64,000 bases of DNA. Source: CAVSUZ01 sp963791885 (GTDB taxonomy: Bacteria; Pseudomonadota; Alphaproteobacteria; Acetobacterales; Acetobacteraceae). Shown piece by piece: positions 36,997-46,453 of the stretch; positions within the stretch are counted from its first letter, which is position 1, and each line of letters starts with the position of its first letter. Position numbers and translations under genes: made by a program. Under the pieces are notes generated by a model, which saw only the letters and a list, made by a program, of their open reading frames with translations, was not told where the DNA came from and ran no database searches. The DNA lies in contig CAWBUL010000006.1 in assembly GCA_963791885.1 (NCBI GenBank), positions 558,001 through 622,000 of the forward strand, given 5' to 3'.

Positions 36997-38665
36997 GCAG
37001 ACCGTGTGAAAACCCCATGCTGATTCCGGCGCGACGCGCGCTACGCTAGAATCCCGACATGCCGCACATCACCGGCCATGACCGATCCCAGCTTCTGCTG
37101 TTGCCCGAATCCCTGGACGACTATGTCGGCCCCGACAACCCGGTGCGCTTCATCGAGGCTTTTGTGGACGGGCTCGATCTTGCGGGCGCGGGCTTCGCGC
37201 GCGTCGAACCGAAGGAGACTGGCCGTCCAAGCTATCTCCCCGGCAATCTGCTCAAGCTCTATATCTACGGTTATCTGAACCGCATCCGCTCAAGCCGTCG
37301 GCTGGAAGCCGAGACCCACCGCAATGTCGAGGTGATCTGGCTGCTGCGCCATCTCAAGCCGGACTTTAAGACCGTCGCCGACTTCCGCCGCGACAATCGC
37401 ACGGCGTTCCGCCCAGTGTTCCGCCAGTTCGTGTTGCTGTGCAAGCAACTGGACCTGTTCGGCCGCGAGCTGCTGGCGGTGGATGGCACACGGATCAAGG
37501 CAGTCAACAACAAGGACCGCAATTTCACCCGTGCCTCGCTGACCGAGTTCATCAAGCTGGCGGATGAGAAGCTCGACGATTACCTTCAGCGCCTCGACCG
37601 GAGCGATGCTGCCGAGCGGGGGACAAGAGGCGCACGGGTCGAGAACCTGGCGGAGAAGATCGCTGCGGTTCGTCAGCGGCGCGAGCGCTGCAAGGCGATG
37701 CTGGCAGAGCTGGACCGGACTGGGGAGAACCAGATCTCGCTGACCGATCCCGACAGCCGTGCAATGGCAGCGCACACGCACGTTGCCGTTGGCTACAACG
37801 TGCAGATCGCGGTCGATATCAAGCATAAGCTGATCGTCGAGCAGCAGGTCACCAACCAGGTGGTCGATATGGGCCTGCTGACGGGGACCGCCGAACCGGC
37901 GAAGGAGATCCTCGGCGTCGAGACGATCGACGTCGTCGCCGACAAAGGTTATTTCAAGATCGAGGATATCGAGGCCTGCGAAAAGGCGGGCATGGTGCCC
38001 TATGTGCCGCGACCGCAGCGCGGTCCTTCGGTCAGGGAAGGTCTGTTCCGCAAGGACGAGTTCACGTATGAGGCGGAGACGGACAGCATGATCTGTCCCG
38101 CCGGGCAACGCCTTCACCCCTATTCATCATCGATGCTTCGCGGGCTGAAGAAGATCAATTATGCCAACCGTGCTGCCTGCCCCGATTGTGTCTTACGGCC
38201 GCGATGCACGGGCAATCGGTTTCGCTCGGTATCACGACTGGAGAATGAGGCGGTGTTGGACCGAATGGCGGCTCGGCTGGCGCAACGTCCAGACGTTCTT
38301 GACCGGCGCCGCGAGTCGGTCGAGCACCCGTTCGGCACGATCAAACAGTGGATGTATCAGGGTGCATTTCTGATGCGACGTCTGGAGAAGGTTCGAGCTG
38401 AGTTCAGCTTGACCGCGCTTGCCTACAACATCAGGCGGGTGCTCAATCTTGTCCCGTTCGATGCGTTGATGTTGGTGGTGAAGGTCGTGCCGGATTGAGA
38501 CGCTCGGGAGGTCCCTTGCGGGACAAAAGCAACGAACGGAGCCGCTCCCCGAGAGTCACAGCATGATTCCGGAGCAATCTGAAAGATCACACGATACCGC
38601 TCATCCATCTCGATCGGCCAAATCGGGATCGTCTTCGCCACGCAGCGCGTTTCCACACGGTCTGC
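36997..38665 (+). mobile_element. IS1182-family insertion sequence
   Basis: About 1669 bp, bounded by the inverted repeats GCAGACCGTGTGAAAAC (left) and the same with one change (GTTTCCACACGGTCTGC) at the right. One intact transposase. No clear target duplication; flanks are ..aaatcaa and aagaaat.. Confidence 0.8.
37059..38498 (+). CDS. IS1182-family transposase
   Basis: 479 residues, intact. N-terminal LLLPESLDDYVGPDNPVRFI and YIYGYLNRIRSSRRLE, core VDGTRIKAVNNKDRNF (first Asp), VVADKGYFKIEDIEAC (second Asp), a Cys cluster (CPDCVLRPRCTG), and EHPFGTIKQWM (Glu). This is the standard layout of IS1182 DDE transposases. Confidence 0.93.
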   Translation: MPHITGHDRSQLLLLPESLDDYVGPDNPVRFIEAFVDGLDLAGAGFARVEPKETGRPSYLPGNLLKLYIYGYLNRIRSSRRLEAETHRNVEVIWLLRHLKPDFKTVADFRRDNRTAFRPVFRQFVLLCKQLDLFGRELLAVDGTRIKAVNNKDRNFTRASLTEFIKLADEKLDDYLQRLDRSDAAERGTRGARVENLAEKIAAVRQRRERCKAMLAELDRTGENQISLTDPDSRAMAAHTHVAVGYNVQIAVDIKHKLIVEQQVTNQVVDMGLLTGTAEPAKEILGVETIDVVADKGYFKIEDIEACEKAGMVPYVPRPQRGPSVREGLFRKDEFTYEAETDSMICPAGQRLHPYSSSMLRGLKKINYANRAACPDCVLRPRCTGNRFRSVSRLENEAVLDRMAARLAQRPDVLDRRRESVEHPFGTIKQWMYQGAFLMRRLEKVRAEFSLTALAYNIRRVLNLVPFDALMLVVKVVPD

Positions 38666-38746
38666 AAGAAATTCCGCACCAAGGCCGAGCGGGCCGTTCC
38701 GATTTCTAAACCGACATTCGCACCGGGGTGACACACCAACAGAACC

Positions 38747-38944
38747 GTGCCACGCTGGGTTGTGATTACGTATTCGATAAAGGAGGACGGTCAAAACGGG
38801 TTTTCGGTTCTTGTCAGCAGAGTCGGCGAACCCGTTAGCTATACTGCGATTAGCTTCAAGACCCGGCAGAGGGCCGTCAACTGGATTGCTGTTCGAGAGC
38901 AGCTTGATAAAGACCGTCCGCCCCGGAAGGAAGCTCCAGAGTGA
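38747..38944 (+). CDS. Possible 65-residue protein of unknown function
   Basis: GTG start at 38747, no clear ribosome site. The product (VVITYSIKEDGQNGFSVLVS, EPVSYTAISFKTRQRAVNWI) alternates strands and a helix in a natural-looking way and ends with a charged tail. It lies alone just past the IS1182 end. No family recognised. Confidence 0.4.
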   Translation: MPRWVVITYSIKEDGQNGFSVLVSRVGEPVSYTAISFKTRQRAVNWIAVREQLDKDRPPRKEAPE

Positions 38945-39086
38945 ACTTTAGCACGATCCCACCCATCGGGGCGTCGCATCTGAGAAGTTTGCGAGAAAAA
39001 GATTCCGGAGCTTCGCACCGGCAGCGTGGCTGCTTCGAGGTATAGCCAATCGTGGGCAAGTTTCTCGGCGTGAATGTTCCCAGCGT

Positions 39087-39800
39087 TTACTTGAAGACGT
39101 CATCCAGCCAGTCGAACTCGATCTGGTGCTTGAGGCTTGGGTTGTTCATCTGGCAGTGGGCCTCGCCGCCGTCGATCAAGCGAACCAGGCGTTCCGTCTT
39201 CAGGCACGTCAGCTTCTCATAGAAGTCGTGCCCCAAGCCGACCATCAATGGTCCCTCACCCTCGCCGGCCACGCTTAATAGGGGGCAAGTGATCTTTCCC
39301 TCCAGCCCGGCCAGGTTGTAGCGCCCAACCTCGTCGAACAAGGCCGGGAGCGATCCCGCAGTGACACCCAAACGCTGGCAGAGGGTTGTCACCATCAATT
39401 TCTTCATCGGCTCGGAGAGGTCTATCTTATCCTCAATGTCGTCAGGATAGGGCGCGTTCGGGTCGAACCCAAATCCGGTCATGAAGACGGATTTGAGGTC
39501 TGGCGCCAGCGAATTGGCGATCACGGCGGTAATGCGCTTCTCGTATGCCGCTGCCCGTGGGGCGAAGTATCCGCCCATGCTGTTCCCCGTGAGCGCCAAC
39601 CTCTTGGGATCGACGTCGTTGCGAGCGCCGCAGGGCCTATCAGGTAGAAGTTCACGCCTGACGGGTATCGCCTGCTTTGGCAGGCCGTCACCCAAAGCTG
39701 CGGTCGGCCAGGGAGAAGGTGTGGAGGCGCTCATAGTTATTGGCGCCTCCTTTTGACCCCCGGGCAGCGCCTCGGGCCACCCCACCCAGAATGATCGTCG
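39087..39800 (-). pseudogene. Alpha/beta hydrolase (DUF1100/FrsA-like), frame-disrupted
   Basis: The C-terminal 185 residues are well preserved: nucleophile elbow GNSMGG, AAYEKRITAVIANSLAPDLK, CPLLSVAGEGEGPLMVGLGH, and the catalytic-His region DGGEAHCQMNNPSLKHQIEF. Upstream of about 39640 the family sequence shifts frame (NNYERLHTFSLADRSF in another frame) and no proper start is seen. Related proteins hydrolyse C-C or ester bonds of small molecules. It is probably broken, though an indel error could also explain the shift. Confidence 0.65.
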
Positions 39801-39889
39801 GATCATCGTCGCCCTCGCCCGTCCGGTTCGCACGCCGAGGTACTGGCCACTCCGCAGCGTCTCCTCCAGCGCGCATGCCAGTGAGTCGG

Positions 39890-39990
39890 CGCCCAGCGAG
39901 CTGCCCAGGCAGCTGGCGAAACGTTCCGGCGGCAAGATCACCGGCATGCGGTCGTGGTACCGCTCCATCCAGTTGTTTGCGCCCCAAACG
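39890..39990 (-). pseudogene. SRAP/YedK peptidase remnant
   Basis: The minus-strand frame gives NNWMERYHDRMPVILPPERF followed by ASCLGS, the C-terminal active-site segment (HDRMPVIL) of SOS-response-associated peptidases. The rest of the gene is missing. A different part of such a gene, its N-terminus, lies at 59762. Confidence 0.5.
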
Positions 39991-40385
39991 ATGGCGTGTG
40001 CGAGGGTCGGTAGTGGCGGGGCGCAGGGCGTCGGGCTGGTCCAGCTTGGCTGAAGAGTGTCATGGGGGACGGAGAGAGAACAAGGCCAGCGATCAGCCCT
40101 TGCGGCTTGCCCTCTGACCAACTCGCGCCAGAGCCGATCGGCTGTCTCTGCGCGGGCGTCGGGAGCGTCCAGAGCCTGGGGAGGGGTCTTGCGGGGCCTA
40201 AAATGGCAGTTGCCCCGGCAGCCGGCTGCGGCTTCGGCTTGCGCCTGATTCGGTGTGGCGGGCGGGCGAGACGACGTGGGGATGGTCGTCAGCACAGGGT
40301 CCAATGCGGGAAGGCGGCTCTTCAGAACGCTTGACGGCAGGAAGTTACGCGATTCTAATGCGTCAGATCGGTTTCAGCCCCACGC
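39991..40385. other. No gene recognised
   Basis: Several long shadow frames in GC-rich DNA, none with domain character. Confidence 0.3.
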
Positions 40386-40856
40386 ATGACACAGTGGTCG
40401 GACTTCCAGAGCGCCCTCCAGTTCGTGGCGGGATTGAACATCGCGCTTTACGGGGTGCCTGAGTTACGGGCGCCCGGAATAGCTGAGGAACGCCGGCAGG
40501 AGGAAAATCTGGTGCGCCTAGCGAATGGCCGGGGCCTTTTTTCCGAGGCCATCGATTTTGGTGGACGTTTCTCGGCTCAGTGGCATCCGCTTGTGCGTTG
40601 CTACCAATGGGCGAGCGCAGGATGCCTTGTGGTCGGGGCTTTGATGACCCTGATGCTGTTTCGCGCCAGCGGGCAGTGGGCGGCGTCTTCACCCAGTCTA
40701 ATCTACGCTTGGGGGGCCATCATTGTAGGTCTCCTCCCCACAGCGTTTTTAGCGTGGCTCAATCTTCGGAAAGCACCATCTCATAGGCAGAAATCGTTGA
40801 GCCTACGGCAGCAGCTGGAGCAGCGAATTCTGTGTGCAGAGCCGCAAAGAGCTTAA
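40386..40856 (+). CDS. Two-pass membrane protein of unknown function
   Basis: 156 residues from ATG 40386. A soluble N-terminal part (QFVAGLNIALYGVPELRAPG, EERRQEENLVRLANGRGLFS) is followed by two membrane helices (about 85-103 and 112-132) and a basic tail. Natural composition suggests a real gene. No family recognised. Confidence 0.55.
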   Translation: MTQWSDFQSALQFVAGLNIALYGVPELRAPGIAEERRQEENLVRLANGRGLFSEAIDFGGRFSAQWHPLVRCYQWASAGCLVVGALMTLMLFRASGQWAASSPSLIYAWGAIIVGLLPTAFLAWLNLRKAPSHRQKSLSLRQQLEQRILCAEPQRA

Positions 40857-40862
40857 AATGCC

Positions 40863-41162
40863 ATGCCAGTCTCACCGTTTGACTCAAATATCCTGCAGAA
40901 CCGTCTCCAAGCGTGGATTGGACTTGGGAACGACCCCCGCGACGCAGCGTTGATAGCAAACGGCTTGCAATTCGCCCAAGGGATGGGAGACGTGATCAGC
41001 ACCTTGGGTGGCAAGCAGCAGTTCTGCCCTCCCCCTCCTGGCTTCCATATCCGGACTGCTGCGGGAGGGAACCAGATCGATGATCACCAAAATCGCACAG
41101 TACTCAAGTTTTCGTTAACAAGTATGCCCAACCCTGGACATACTATCGTTCGGATCCTTTAG
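40863..41162 (+). CDS. Doubtful 99-residue ORF
   Basis: ATG 40863, seven nt after the preceding stop. The middle (DAALIANGLQFAQGMGDVIS, FCPPPPGF) is faintly like Rap1a-type small proteins (FC.P.G), but there is no signal peptide and the C-terminus looks out of frame. Treat as tentative. Confidence 0.25.
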   Translation: MPVSPFDSNILQNRLQAWIGLGNDPRDAALIANGLQFAQGMGDVISTLGGKQQFCPPPPGFHIRTAAGGNQIDDHQNRTVLKFSLTSMPNPGHTIVRIL

Positions 41163-41178
41163 AGAGGGCATCGAAACC

Positions 41179-41550
41179 GTGTCCGACACACTTCATCCCG
41201 CGGAAGCCCTTCTCCAGGCCGGCGTCCTGCCTATGGCACCGGGGCCTTATTTTGGTCGGTATGTTCTTGCCGGGCAGAAGGACACCCCCGAGCGGGCGGC
41301 CGAAAAAATGCGTCTGCCGGTCGATGACCTGGTGGCGTTCATCGACGATAAGTTGTCCATCGATAGCCGCTTGGCGGACCGTTTGGCGGAATATGCCCGA
41401 ACCAGCCCGCGGTTTTGGCTTTCGATGCAGGATTCTTGGGATTACACAAAAGCGAAGCTAACCCCTGCCGAAATGAACGCATATTGGCGTGTCGACACCC
41501 CGACGCTTTCGGCGGCCACATACGCGCGCGAGAGACCCGCTTCTCGATAA
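41179..41550 (+). CDS. HigA-like helix-turn-helix antitoxin-type protein
   Basis: 123 residues from GTG 41179. The segment ERAAEKMRLPVDDLVAFIDD then KLSIDSRLADRLAEYARTSP and RFWLSMQDSWDYTKAK follows the HigA pattern (HTH, then a ..S..FWLxLQxxYDL.. end). HigA normally pairs with a HigB toxin; none is adjacent. It may be an orphan or a diverged regulator. Confidence 0.6.
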   Translation: MSDTLHPAEALLQAGVLPMAPGPYFGRYVLAGQKDTPERAAEKMRLPVDDLVAFIDDKLSIDSRLADRLAEYARTSPRFWLSMQDSWDYTKAKLTPAEMNAYWRVDTPTLSAATYARERPASR

Positions 41551-41866
41551 CGAGGACTCCTTGTTCGCTGATGTAAGTGCGATTGCTACGGAGGCGGCGG
41601 ACTTCGACTAGCATCAGGAGACCTAGTTGTCTCGTGGTCTTGCTTCGGCCCGAAACAATTTCATCCAACAACCATCGCAGACGGGCCGCCGAAGGCCGTG
41701 AGGCCCAGGGTAGGGGTCCACCCGCCCAACGCCCTAGGCAGCCGCGCATGGCGCGTCGTGCCCCCATCCGCCGCATGAAACGCGCCAGCCGTCTTCAAAG
41801 CGAGTCCATACGCACGTGTTCCGGTCCTTTACACAGGAGAACTTCGCAGCATCTGCGGGGAAAGGG
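41551..41866. other. No gene recognised next to the integrase
   Basis: Both strands are open over parts of this stretch but show no family. No repeat of the tRNA-Ser 3' end is visible here. Confidence 0.3.
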
Positions 41867-43177
41867 CTAAGCCACTGCGTGAACGCGGTGTAGGAACCGC
41901 GAAACGCTTTCCAAAGGGTGCAGACCGCAGAATGTAGCCCACTGCTCCATCAGCCGGCGCCGGCGCTCCAGCAGGTCCTCTCGGCGATAAGCAGCGATCG
42001 TCTTGCTCGGGATGGCATGGGCCAGCGCACCCTCCGCTAGGTCAGTCGGTTTGCCAGTCTCGGCGCACCAGTCCCGAAAGGTGCTGCGGAAGCCGTGCAC
42101 GGTCAGATCATGCCGGCCCATCCGGCGAAGCACGGCCATTAGCGCCATGTTGGACAGAGGCTGGCCGGGTTTCGCCCCAGGAAACAGGAACGCCCCGGGA
42201 GACGGATCGGTCCGCAGCTCGGCCACCATTGCCAGGATGTGCCGGGCCTCGGCCGGTAGGGGAACGCGATGCTCCTTTCCAGCCTTCATCCGGTTCCCGT
42301 GAATCGTCCAACGGGCGCCCTCTGTCTCGTATAAGGGCTCACCGGCTTCGTCGTGTCCGACCATGATCCGCCTGGGCTCGGTATTGTCGATCTCGCCCCA
42401 CGTCGCGCCGAGAACCTCGCTCGTGCGAGCGGCCGTCAGGATGGCGAAGCGCAGCGCCAGCGCCCCCACCCCCTCCTGCAATTCCAACGCCGTCACAAAG
42501 GCCGCGATCTCCTTCCAGGGAAGCGCCGGATGGTGCTCCGTCTTTCCGACCTTCGAGCGAGCCGCCAGCACGTTTTCCAGATGCCCCTTCCAGCGCGCCG
42601 GGTTCTCGCTGCTGCGCCAGCCATGGGTGGCGGCGTAATCGAGGATGGATTCGATCCGCCCTCGGACCCGGGACGCTGTCTCATTCTTGACGGTCCAGAT
42701 CGGCTCCAGGATCTGGGTGATGTGGCCGGTCTCAATCCCCGCAACCGATAGGCTGCCAATCGTGGGATAGGCATATGTCTCGAGCGTCGAACCCCATTGG
42801 GCTGCGTGCTTTTCGTTCTTCCATGCCGCCCGGTGGGCCTGGATGTAACGGCCGGCGCATTCCCGGAAGGTCACCTGCTTGGCTGATGCCGCCCTTGTGG
42901 CTTGCTTCTGGGCGTCGCGGGCCTCGATTGGGTCGATGCCCTCCACCTTCAGGCGACGCGCCTCCATCGCCTTCTCCCTGGCGCGGGCGAGGGTGATCGT
43001 GGGGTATGGCCCGAGGCCCATTTCGCGGGATCGGCCATGCAACATAAATTTGAACAGCCAGCTTTTCGTGCCGACTTTGGACACGCTGAGATAGAGGCCG
43101 TCGCCGTCCCCGAGCAGACCCGGCTTGTTCGCCCTCCTGGCCGCCGTGTCGGTAAGCTTGTTGCTGGTCCTCGTCAT
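41867..43177 (-). CDS. P4-type tyrosine integrase (DUF4102)
   Basis: 436 residues. An N-terminal DUF4102 arm-binding domain (LTDTAARRANKPGLLGDGDG, LYLSVSKVGTKSWLF) is followed by a core-binding helix bundle and the catalytic domain with Arg (TAARTSEVLGA), HGFRSTFRDW, His in LAHAI and the nucleophile Tyr in IAAYRREDLLERRR. All catalytic residues are present. It begins 155 nt from the 3' end of tRNA-Ser(CGA), the typical target for this family, and so marks the island lying to its left. Confidence 0.93.
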   Translation of the reverse strand: MTRTSNKLTDTAARRANKPGLLGDGDGLYLSVSKVGTKSWLFKFMLHGRSREMGLGPYPTITLARAREKAMEARRLKVEGIDPIEARDAQKQATRAASAKQVTFRECAGRYIQAHRAAWKNEKHAAQWGSTLETYAYPTIGSLSVAGIETGHITQILEPIWTVKNETASRVRGRIESILDYAATHGWRSSENPARWKGHLENVLAARSKVGKTEHHPALPWKEIAAFVTALELQEGVGALALRFAILTAARTSEVLGATWGEIDNTEPRRIMVGHDEAGEPLYETEGARWTIHGNRMKAGKEHRVPLPAEARHILAMVAELRTDPSPGAFLFPGAKPGQPLSNMALMAVLRRMGRHDLTVHGFRSTFRDWCAETGKPTDLAEGALAHAIPSKTIAAYRREDLLERRRRLMEQWATFCGLHPLESVSRFLHRVHAVA

Positions 43178-43331
43178 CGTCCGCCTAGCTCTCCGCTTCC
43201 CCCGAAGTTACCCACAAACGTAGGCCGGTTTAGGGCGGACAGCAGCGCACCGTCAAGGACAATCAGCTGTGCAACTATACCGGTTTTCTGCGGCTATTCT
43301 GGATAGCTATGGACAGGGATGGATGATGCTC

Positions 43332-43422
<91 letters not shown>

Positions 43423-43484
43423 TGCGCCCAGGGGACTGGACCGGGGCATATAATCCCGGACACCAACCCCCGCAAACCGAACCG

Positions 43485-44210
43485 CTAAAACCGATCCTTC
43501 CGCGCCCGCAGATCCGCGAATGTCGCTGCATCGGGCGCCCGCAGGAACGGGTTGGCCGCATGCTCATCCGCCATGACCGAAGGAACCGTGGGCCGTCCCG
43601 CACTCCGCAGCCGTTGCACCTCCGCCTTCCGAGCCTTTAAAGCCGCATTGTCCGGATCCACTGACAGCGCGAACCTCGCATTCGCCTCCGTATATTCGTG
43701 TCCGCAACACACCAGCGTCTCGCCCGGCAAAGCGGCCAACTTCCGCAAGCTCGCGAACATCTCCTCCGGCGTGCCTTCGATCAGCCGCCCGCAACCCAGG
43801 CTGAACAGCGTGTCGCCCGAGATCAGCACCGCGCCGGCCGGAAAAAAGAAATTGATCTGCCCGCGCGTATGGCCCGGCGTGTCGATCACCCGCCCGCGCG
43901 CCTGGCCGATGGACACGTCGTCGCCCTCCTTCAGCGCGAGATCCAGCTTGGGCAGCCGATGCGCATCAGCGGCGGCACCGGCCACCTTGGCGCCGAAGCG
44001 CTCCCGCACGGCATCCGTCCCGGCCACGTGATCCGAGTGGTGGTGCGTCAGCAGGATCCAGTCGAGCCGGCCGCCGGCTTTCTCGATGGCCGCTATCACC
44101 GGCTCCGGCTCGGCAGGATCCACCACCGCCACGGCGCCCGACCCGCTATCGGTCAGCAGCCAGGCATAATTGTCCGTCAGGATGGGAATGGCAGAGACAG
44201 ATACGGTCAT
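43485..44210 (-). CDS. gloB: Hydroxyacylglutathione hydrolase (glyoxalase II)
   Basis: 241 residues. Metallo-beta-lactamase fold with THHHSDH at 55-61 (the THxHxDH metal motif), GHTRGQINFF, GDTLFSLGCGRL, and CCGHEYTEANARFAL. Length and C-terminal domain match GloB, which hydrolyses S-lactoylglutathione in methylglyoxal detoxification. It is the first gene of the chromosomal backbone after tRNA-Ser and is divergent from the methyltransferase gene. Confidence 0.92.
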   Translation of the reverse strand: MTVSVSAIPILTDNYAWLLTDSGSGAVAVVDPAEPEPVIAAIEKAGGRLDWILLTHHHSDHVAGTDAVRERFGAKVAGAAADAHRLPKLDLALKEGDDVSIGQARGRVIDTPGHTRGQINFFFPAGAVLISGDTLFSLGCGRLIEGTPEEMFASLRKLAALPGETLVCCGHEYTEANARFALSVDPDNAALKARKAEVQRLRSAGRPTVPSVMADEHAANPFLRAPDAATFADLRARKDRF

Positions 44211-44265
44211 GCGGCAACCCTACCATCCCGGGCCCCGGCCGTAACTACCGTGCTATAGGAATACC

Positions 44266-44977
44266 ATGGCAGCGGACGCCCATGCGGCAGCGGACTTCTA
44301 CAGCACGGCCCGAGGCGCCGTGACCGCCCGCCTGCTCCGCGATCGGCTGTCCGGGCTCTGGCCCGACCTCGCAAATCAGTCGGTCCTCGGCGTCGGCTAC
44401 GCCGCACCGTACCTGCGGCTGTGGCGAGAGCAGGCCAGCCAGTGCATCGCTGTCGTTCCCGCCCAGATGGGCGCGGCCCGCTGGCCGCCCGGCGCCCCCA
44501 ACCTTTCCTGCACCGCCGAGGAAGACGCGCTGCCCTTCCCCGATCTGGTCTTCGACCGGGTGCTGATGATCCATGGGCTGGAAGCGGCGGAGAACGCCCG
44601 CCGCATGCTGCGGGAAACCTGGCGCGTGCTGAAGGACGACGGCCGGCTGCTGATCGTCGCGCCCAACCGAACCGGGCTCTGGGCCTATCTGGAAATCGAC
44701 GCCGTTCGGCCACGGCCAACCCTATTCCTCCGGCCAGCTCGGCCGCCTGCTCACCGCGTCGCTGTTCCGGGTGGAGCGGCGGGAAGCCGCACTCCATTGG
44801 CCACCCAGCCAGCGCCGCCTGATCCTGCGTACCACCCCGCTGCTGGAGCGGGTCGGAGGGCGTGTCGCACCTGGTCTGGCCGGCGTGACGATCGTGGAGG
44901 CGGTGAAGGACCTTTACGCAGCCATGCCGGTGCGCGCCGTCCCGCGCCGGCACCTGGTGCTGGCTGAAGCCGCTTAA
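44266..44977 (+). CDS. SAM-dependent methyltransferase (apparent frameshift)
   Basis: From ATG 44266: SVLGVGYAAPYLRLW (motif I), LPFPDLVFDRVLMIHGLEAA, and RETWRVLKDDGRLLIVAPNR, a class I methyltransferase fold. The frame then breaks; removing one A from the run at 44693-44695 continues it as STPFGHGQPYSSGQLGRLL, REAALHWPPSQRRLILRTTP and a stop at 44975-44977. The corrected protein is about 236 residues. The family is common in alphaproteobacteria beside gloB; the substrate is unknown. Its TAA overlaps the convergent gene's stop. Confidence 0.85.
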
Positions 44978-45396
44978 CGTGTCAGTGCAATGTGGCACGC
45001 CCGATGAAACGGCTGCGGCAACCGATTTGCCGTCCAGACCTGCTCGCCCGTCAGCGTCACGCGGTTGCCCGCCATCGATCCTTGGTAGCTCGACATGTAG
45101 CGGTATCCCGCACCGGACGCGCCCCCCTGCAACGTGATCTCGTTGCCGGTCAGCGTCCCTGTGCCCGTCTCATCCACCCCGGATCGAGTAGAAGTGTCGG
45201 CGTCGTGCACGGGCCGTGAGTAACTGAGCCGCGTCCCGGTCTCGTTCATCACGAATTCGCCCACGAGCGGTTTGGTGTTCAAGCCGGTGATGACCGCACA
45301 GCGAATCTGCCCATGCCATGTCTGTGCCGTCGCTGCCGCCGGCGCCAACAAGCCAAGCGACAAGGCCGCCAAGGACGCGCATTTCAGAAGGAACAT
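44974..45396 (-). CDS. Secreted protein of unknown function
   Basis: 140 residues with a clear signal peptide (cleavage near ATA-QT). The mature domain (WHGQIRCAVITGLNTKPLVG, LTGNEITLQGGASGAGYRYM) is beta-rich with two cysteines (IRCAV and RACHIAL) that could pair. Probably periplasmic. It is convergent with the methyltransferase gene and follows mutY in the same direction, 4 nt apart. Confidence 0.65.
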   Translation of the reverse strand: MFLLKCASLAALSLGLLAPAAATAQTWHGQIRCAVITGLNTKPLVGEFVMNETGTRLSYSRPVHDADTSTRSGVDETGTGTLTGNEITLQGGASGAGYRYMSSYQGSMAGNRVTLTGEQVWTANRLPQPFHRACHIALTR

Positions 45397-45400
45397 CGCT

Positions 45401-46453
45401 CTATCCTCGCGCTTCGACCAGCCTGATACACTTCCGCATCACCGACGGGATCGCTTCCTCCGCAATCTCAGCCGGCGAGTATAAATCACGATCCGTATCG
45501 ATGCTGGGCACGCACGCCGCGTAAAGCTGAATCCGCAGCTCGAAATGCGTAAACCCGTGCCGGACCTCGCCCATACGCCGCCAGGAAGCAATCGCCGGCG
45601 CGGCCTCCATCGCATCTTCGCCCCATGGTTCGCCGCGCCAGTCGGTGCCCGGCAACTCCAGCATGCCACCCAACAGCCCGGATGCCGCGCGCCGCCGCAG
45701 CAACACCCGCCCTGCCTCATCCTGCAGCCAGAAATGCACCCCGTAGCGCATCGGACGCTCCCGTGCCGGGGCGCGCCGGGGCAACTCAGCCGCAATCCCA
45801 CGCCGCACGCCCTCGCACGCCCTAACCCAGGGGCATACGACACAACCCGGCGAGGCCGGCGTGCACACCGTCGCCCCCAGATCGAACAGCGCCTGAGCGA
45901 AATCGGACGGACGGTCCCGAGCCTCCGGCGCGTTCCCCAACCGCTCCGCCGCGTCCCGCAGCGCCGGCTTGGCCGCCGGCAACGGCTCGGTCACCGCGAA
46001 CACCCGCGCGACGACCCGCTCCACATTGCCGTCTACCGGCACGCCCGGCACACCGAACGCAATGGCCGCGATCGCCGTCGCCGTGTACCGCCCGATGCCC
46101 GGCAAGCCCATCAGCGCGTCCGGATCAGCCGGCATTCCCGCCTCCGCCACGATCCGCGCACAAGCATGCAGGTTGCGCGCCCGCGCGTAGTACCCAAGCC
46201 CAGCCCACGCGGCCATCACATCCTCGACGGGCGCCGCCGCCAGATCCTGCACCGTCGGGAACCGACTGACGAAGCGCTGATAATGCGGTATGACGGCAGC
46301 GACCGTGGTCTGCTGCAACATGATCTCGGACAGCCAGACCCGGTACGGGTCCGGTGTCTCGCCAGGCTCGGCCCGCCACGGCAGAGTGCGGCGGTGCCGG
46401 TCATACCAGGCGAGCAGCGCGGCTGCGGAAGGAGCGATGGCCTCAAGCGACAC
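45401..46453 (-). CDS. mutY: A/G-specific adenine glycosylase MutY
   Basis: 350 residues. Helix-hairpin-helix glycosylase with catalytic Glu43 (SEIMLQQT), GLPGIGRYTATAI, Asp141 (PVDGNVERV) and the 4Fe-4S cluster cysteines C197, C204, C207, C213 (C-x6-C-x2-C-x5-C). A C-terminal NUDIX-like domain (LLRRRAASGLLGGMLELPGT) reads 8-oxoguanine. It removes adenine opposite 8-oxoG. The GTG start at 46453 lies 17 nt inside the divergent DUF721 gene, so one of the two starts may be farther in. Confidence 0.95.
   Translation of the reverse strand: MSLEAIAPSAAALLAWYDRHRRTLPWRAEPGETPDPYRVWLSEIMLQQTTVAAVIPHYQRFVSRFPTVQDLAAAPVEDVMAAWAGLGYYARARNLHACARIVAEAGMPADPDALMGLPGIGRYTATAIAAIAFGVPGVPVDGNVERVVARVFAVTEPLPAAKPALRDAAERLGNAPEARDRPSDFAQALFDLGATVCTPASPGCVVCPWVRACEGVRRGIAAELPRRAPARERPMRYGVHFWLQDEAGRVLLRRRAASGLLGGMLELPGTDWRGEPWGEDAMEAAPAIASWRRMGEVRHGFTHFELRIQLYAACVPSIDTDRDLYSPAEIAEEAIPSVMRKCIRLVEARG

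Noticed and set aside
41551..41866. A second tRNA-derived attachment copy next to the integrase
   Set aside because: No stretch matching the 3' end of tRNA-Ser(CGA) (GGATTCGAACC core on the plus strand) was found outside the tRNA itself.
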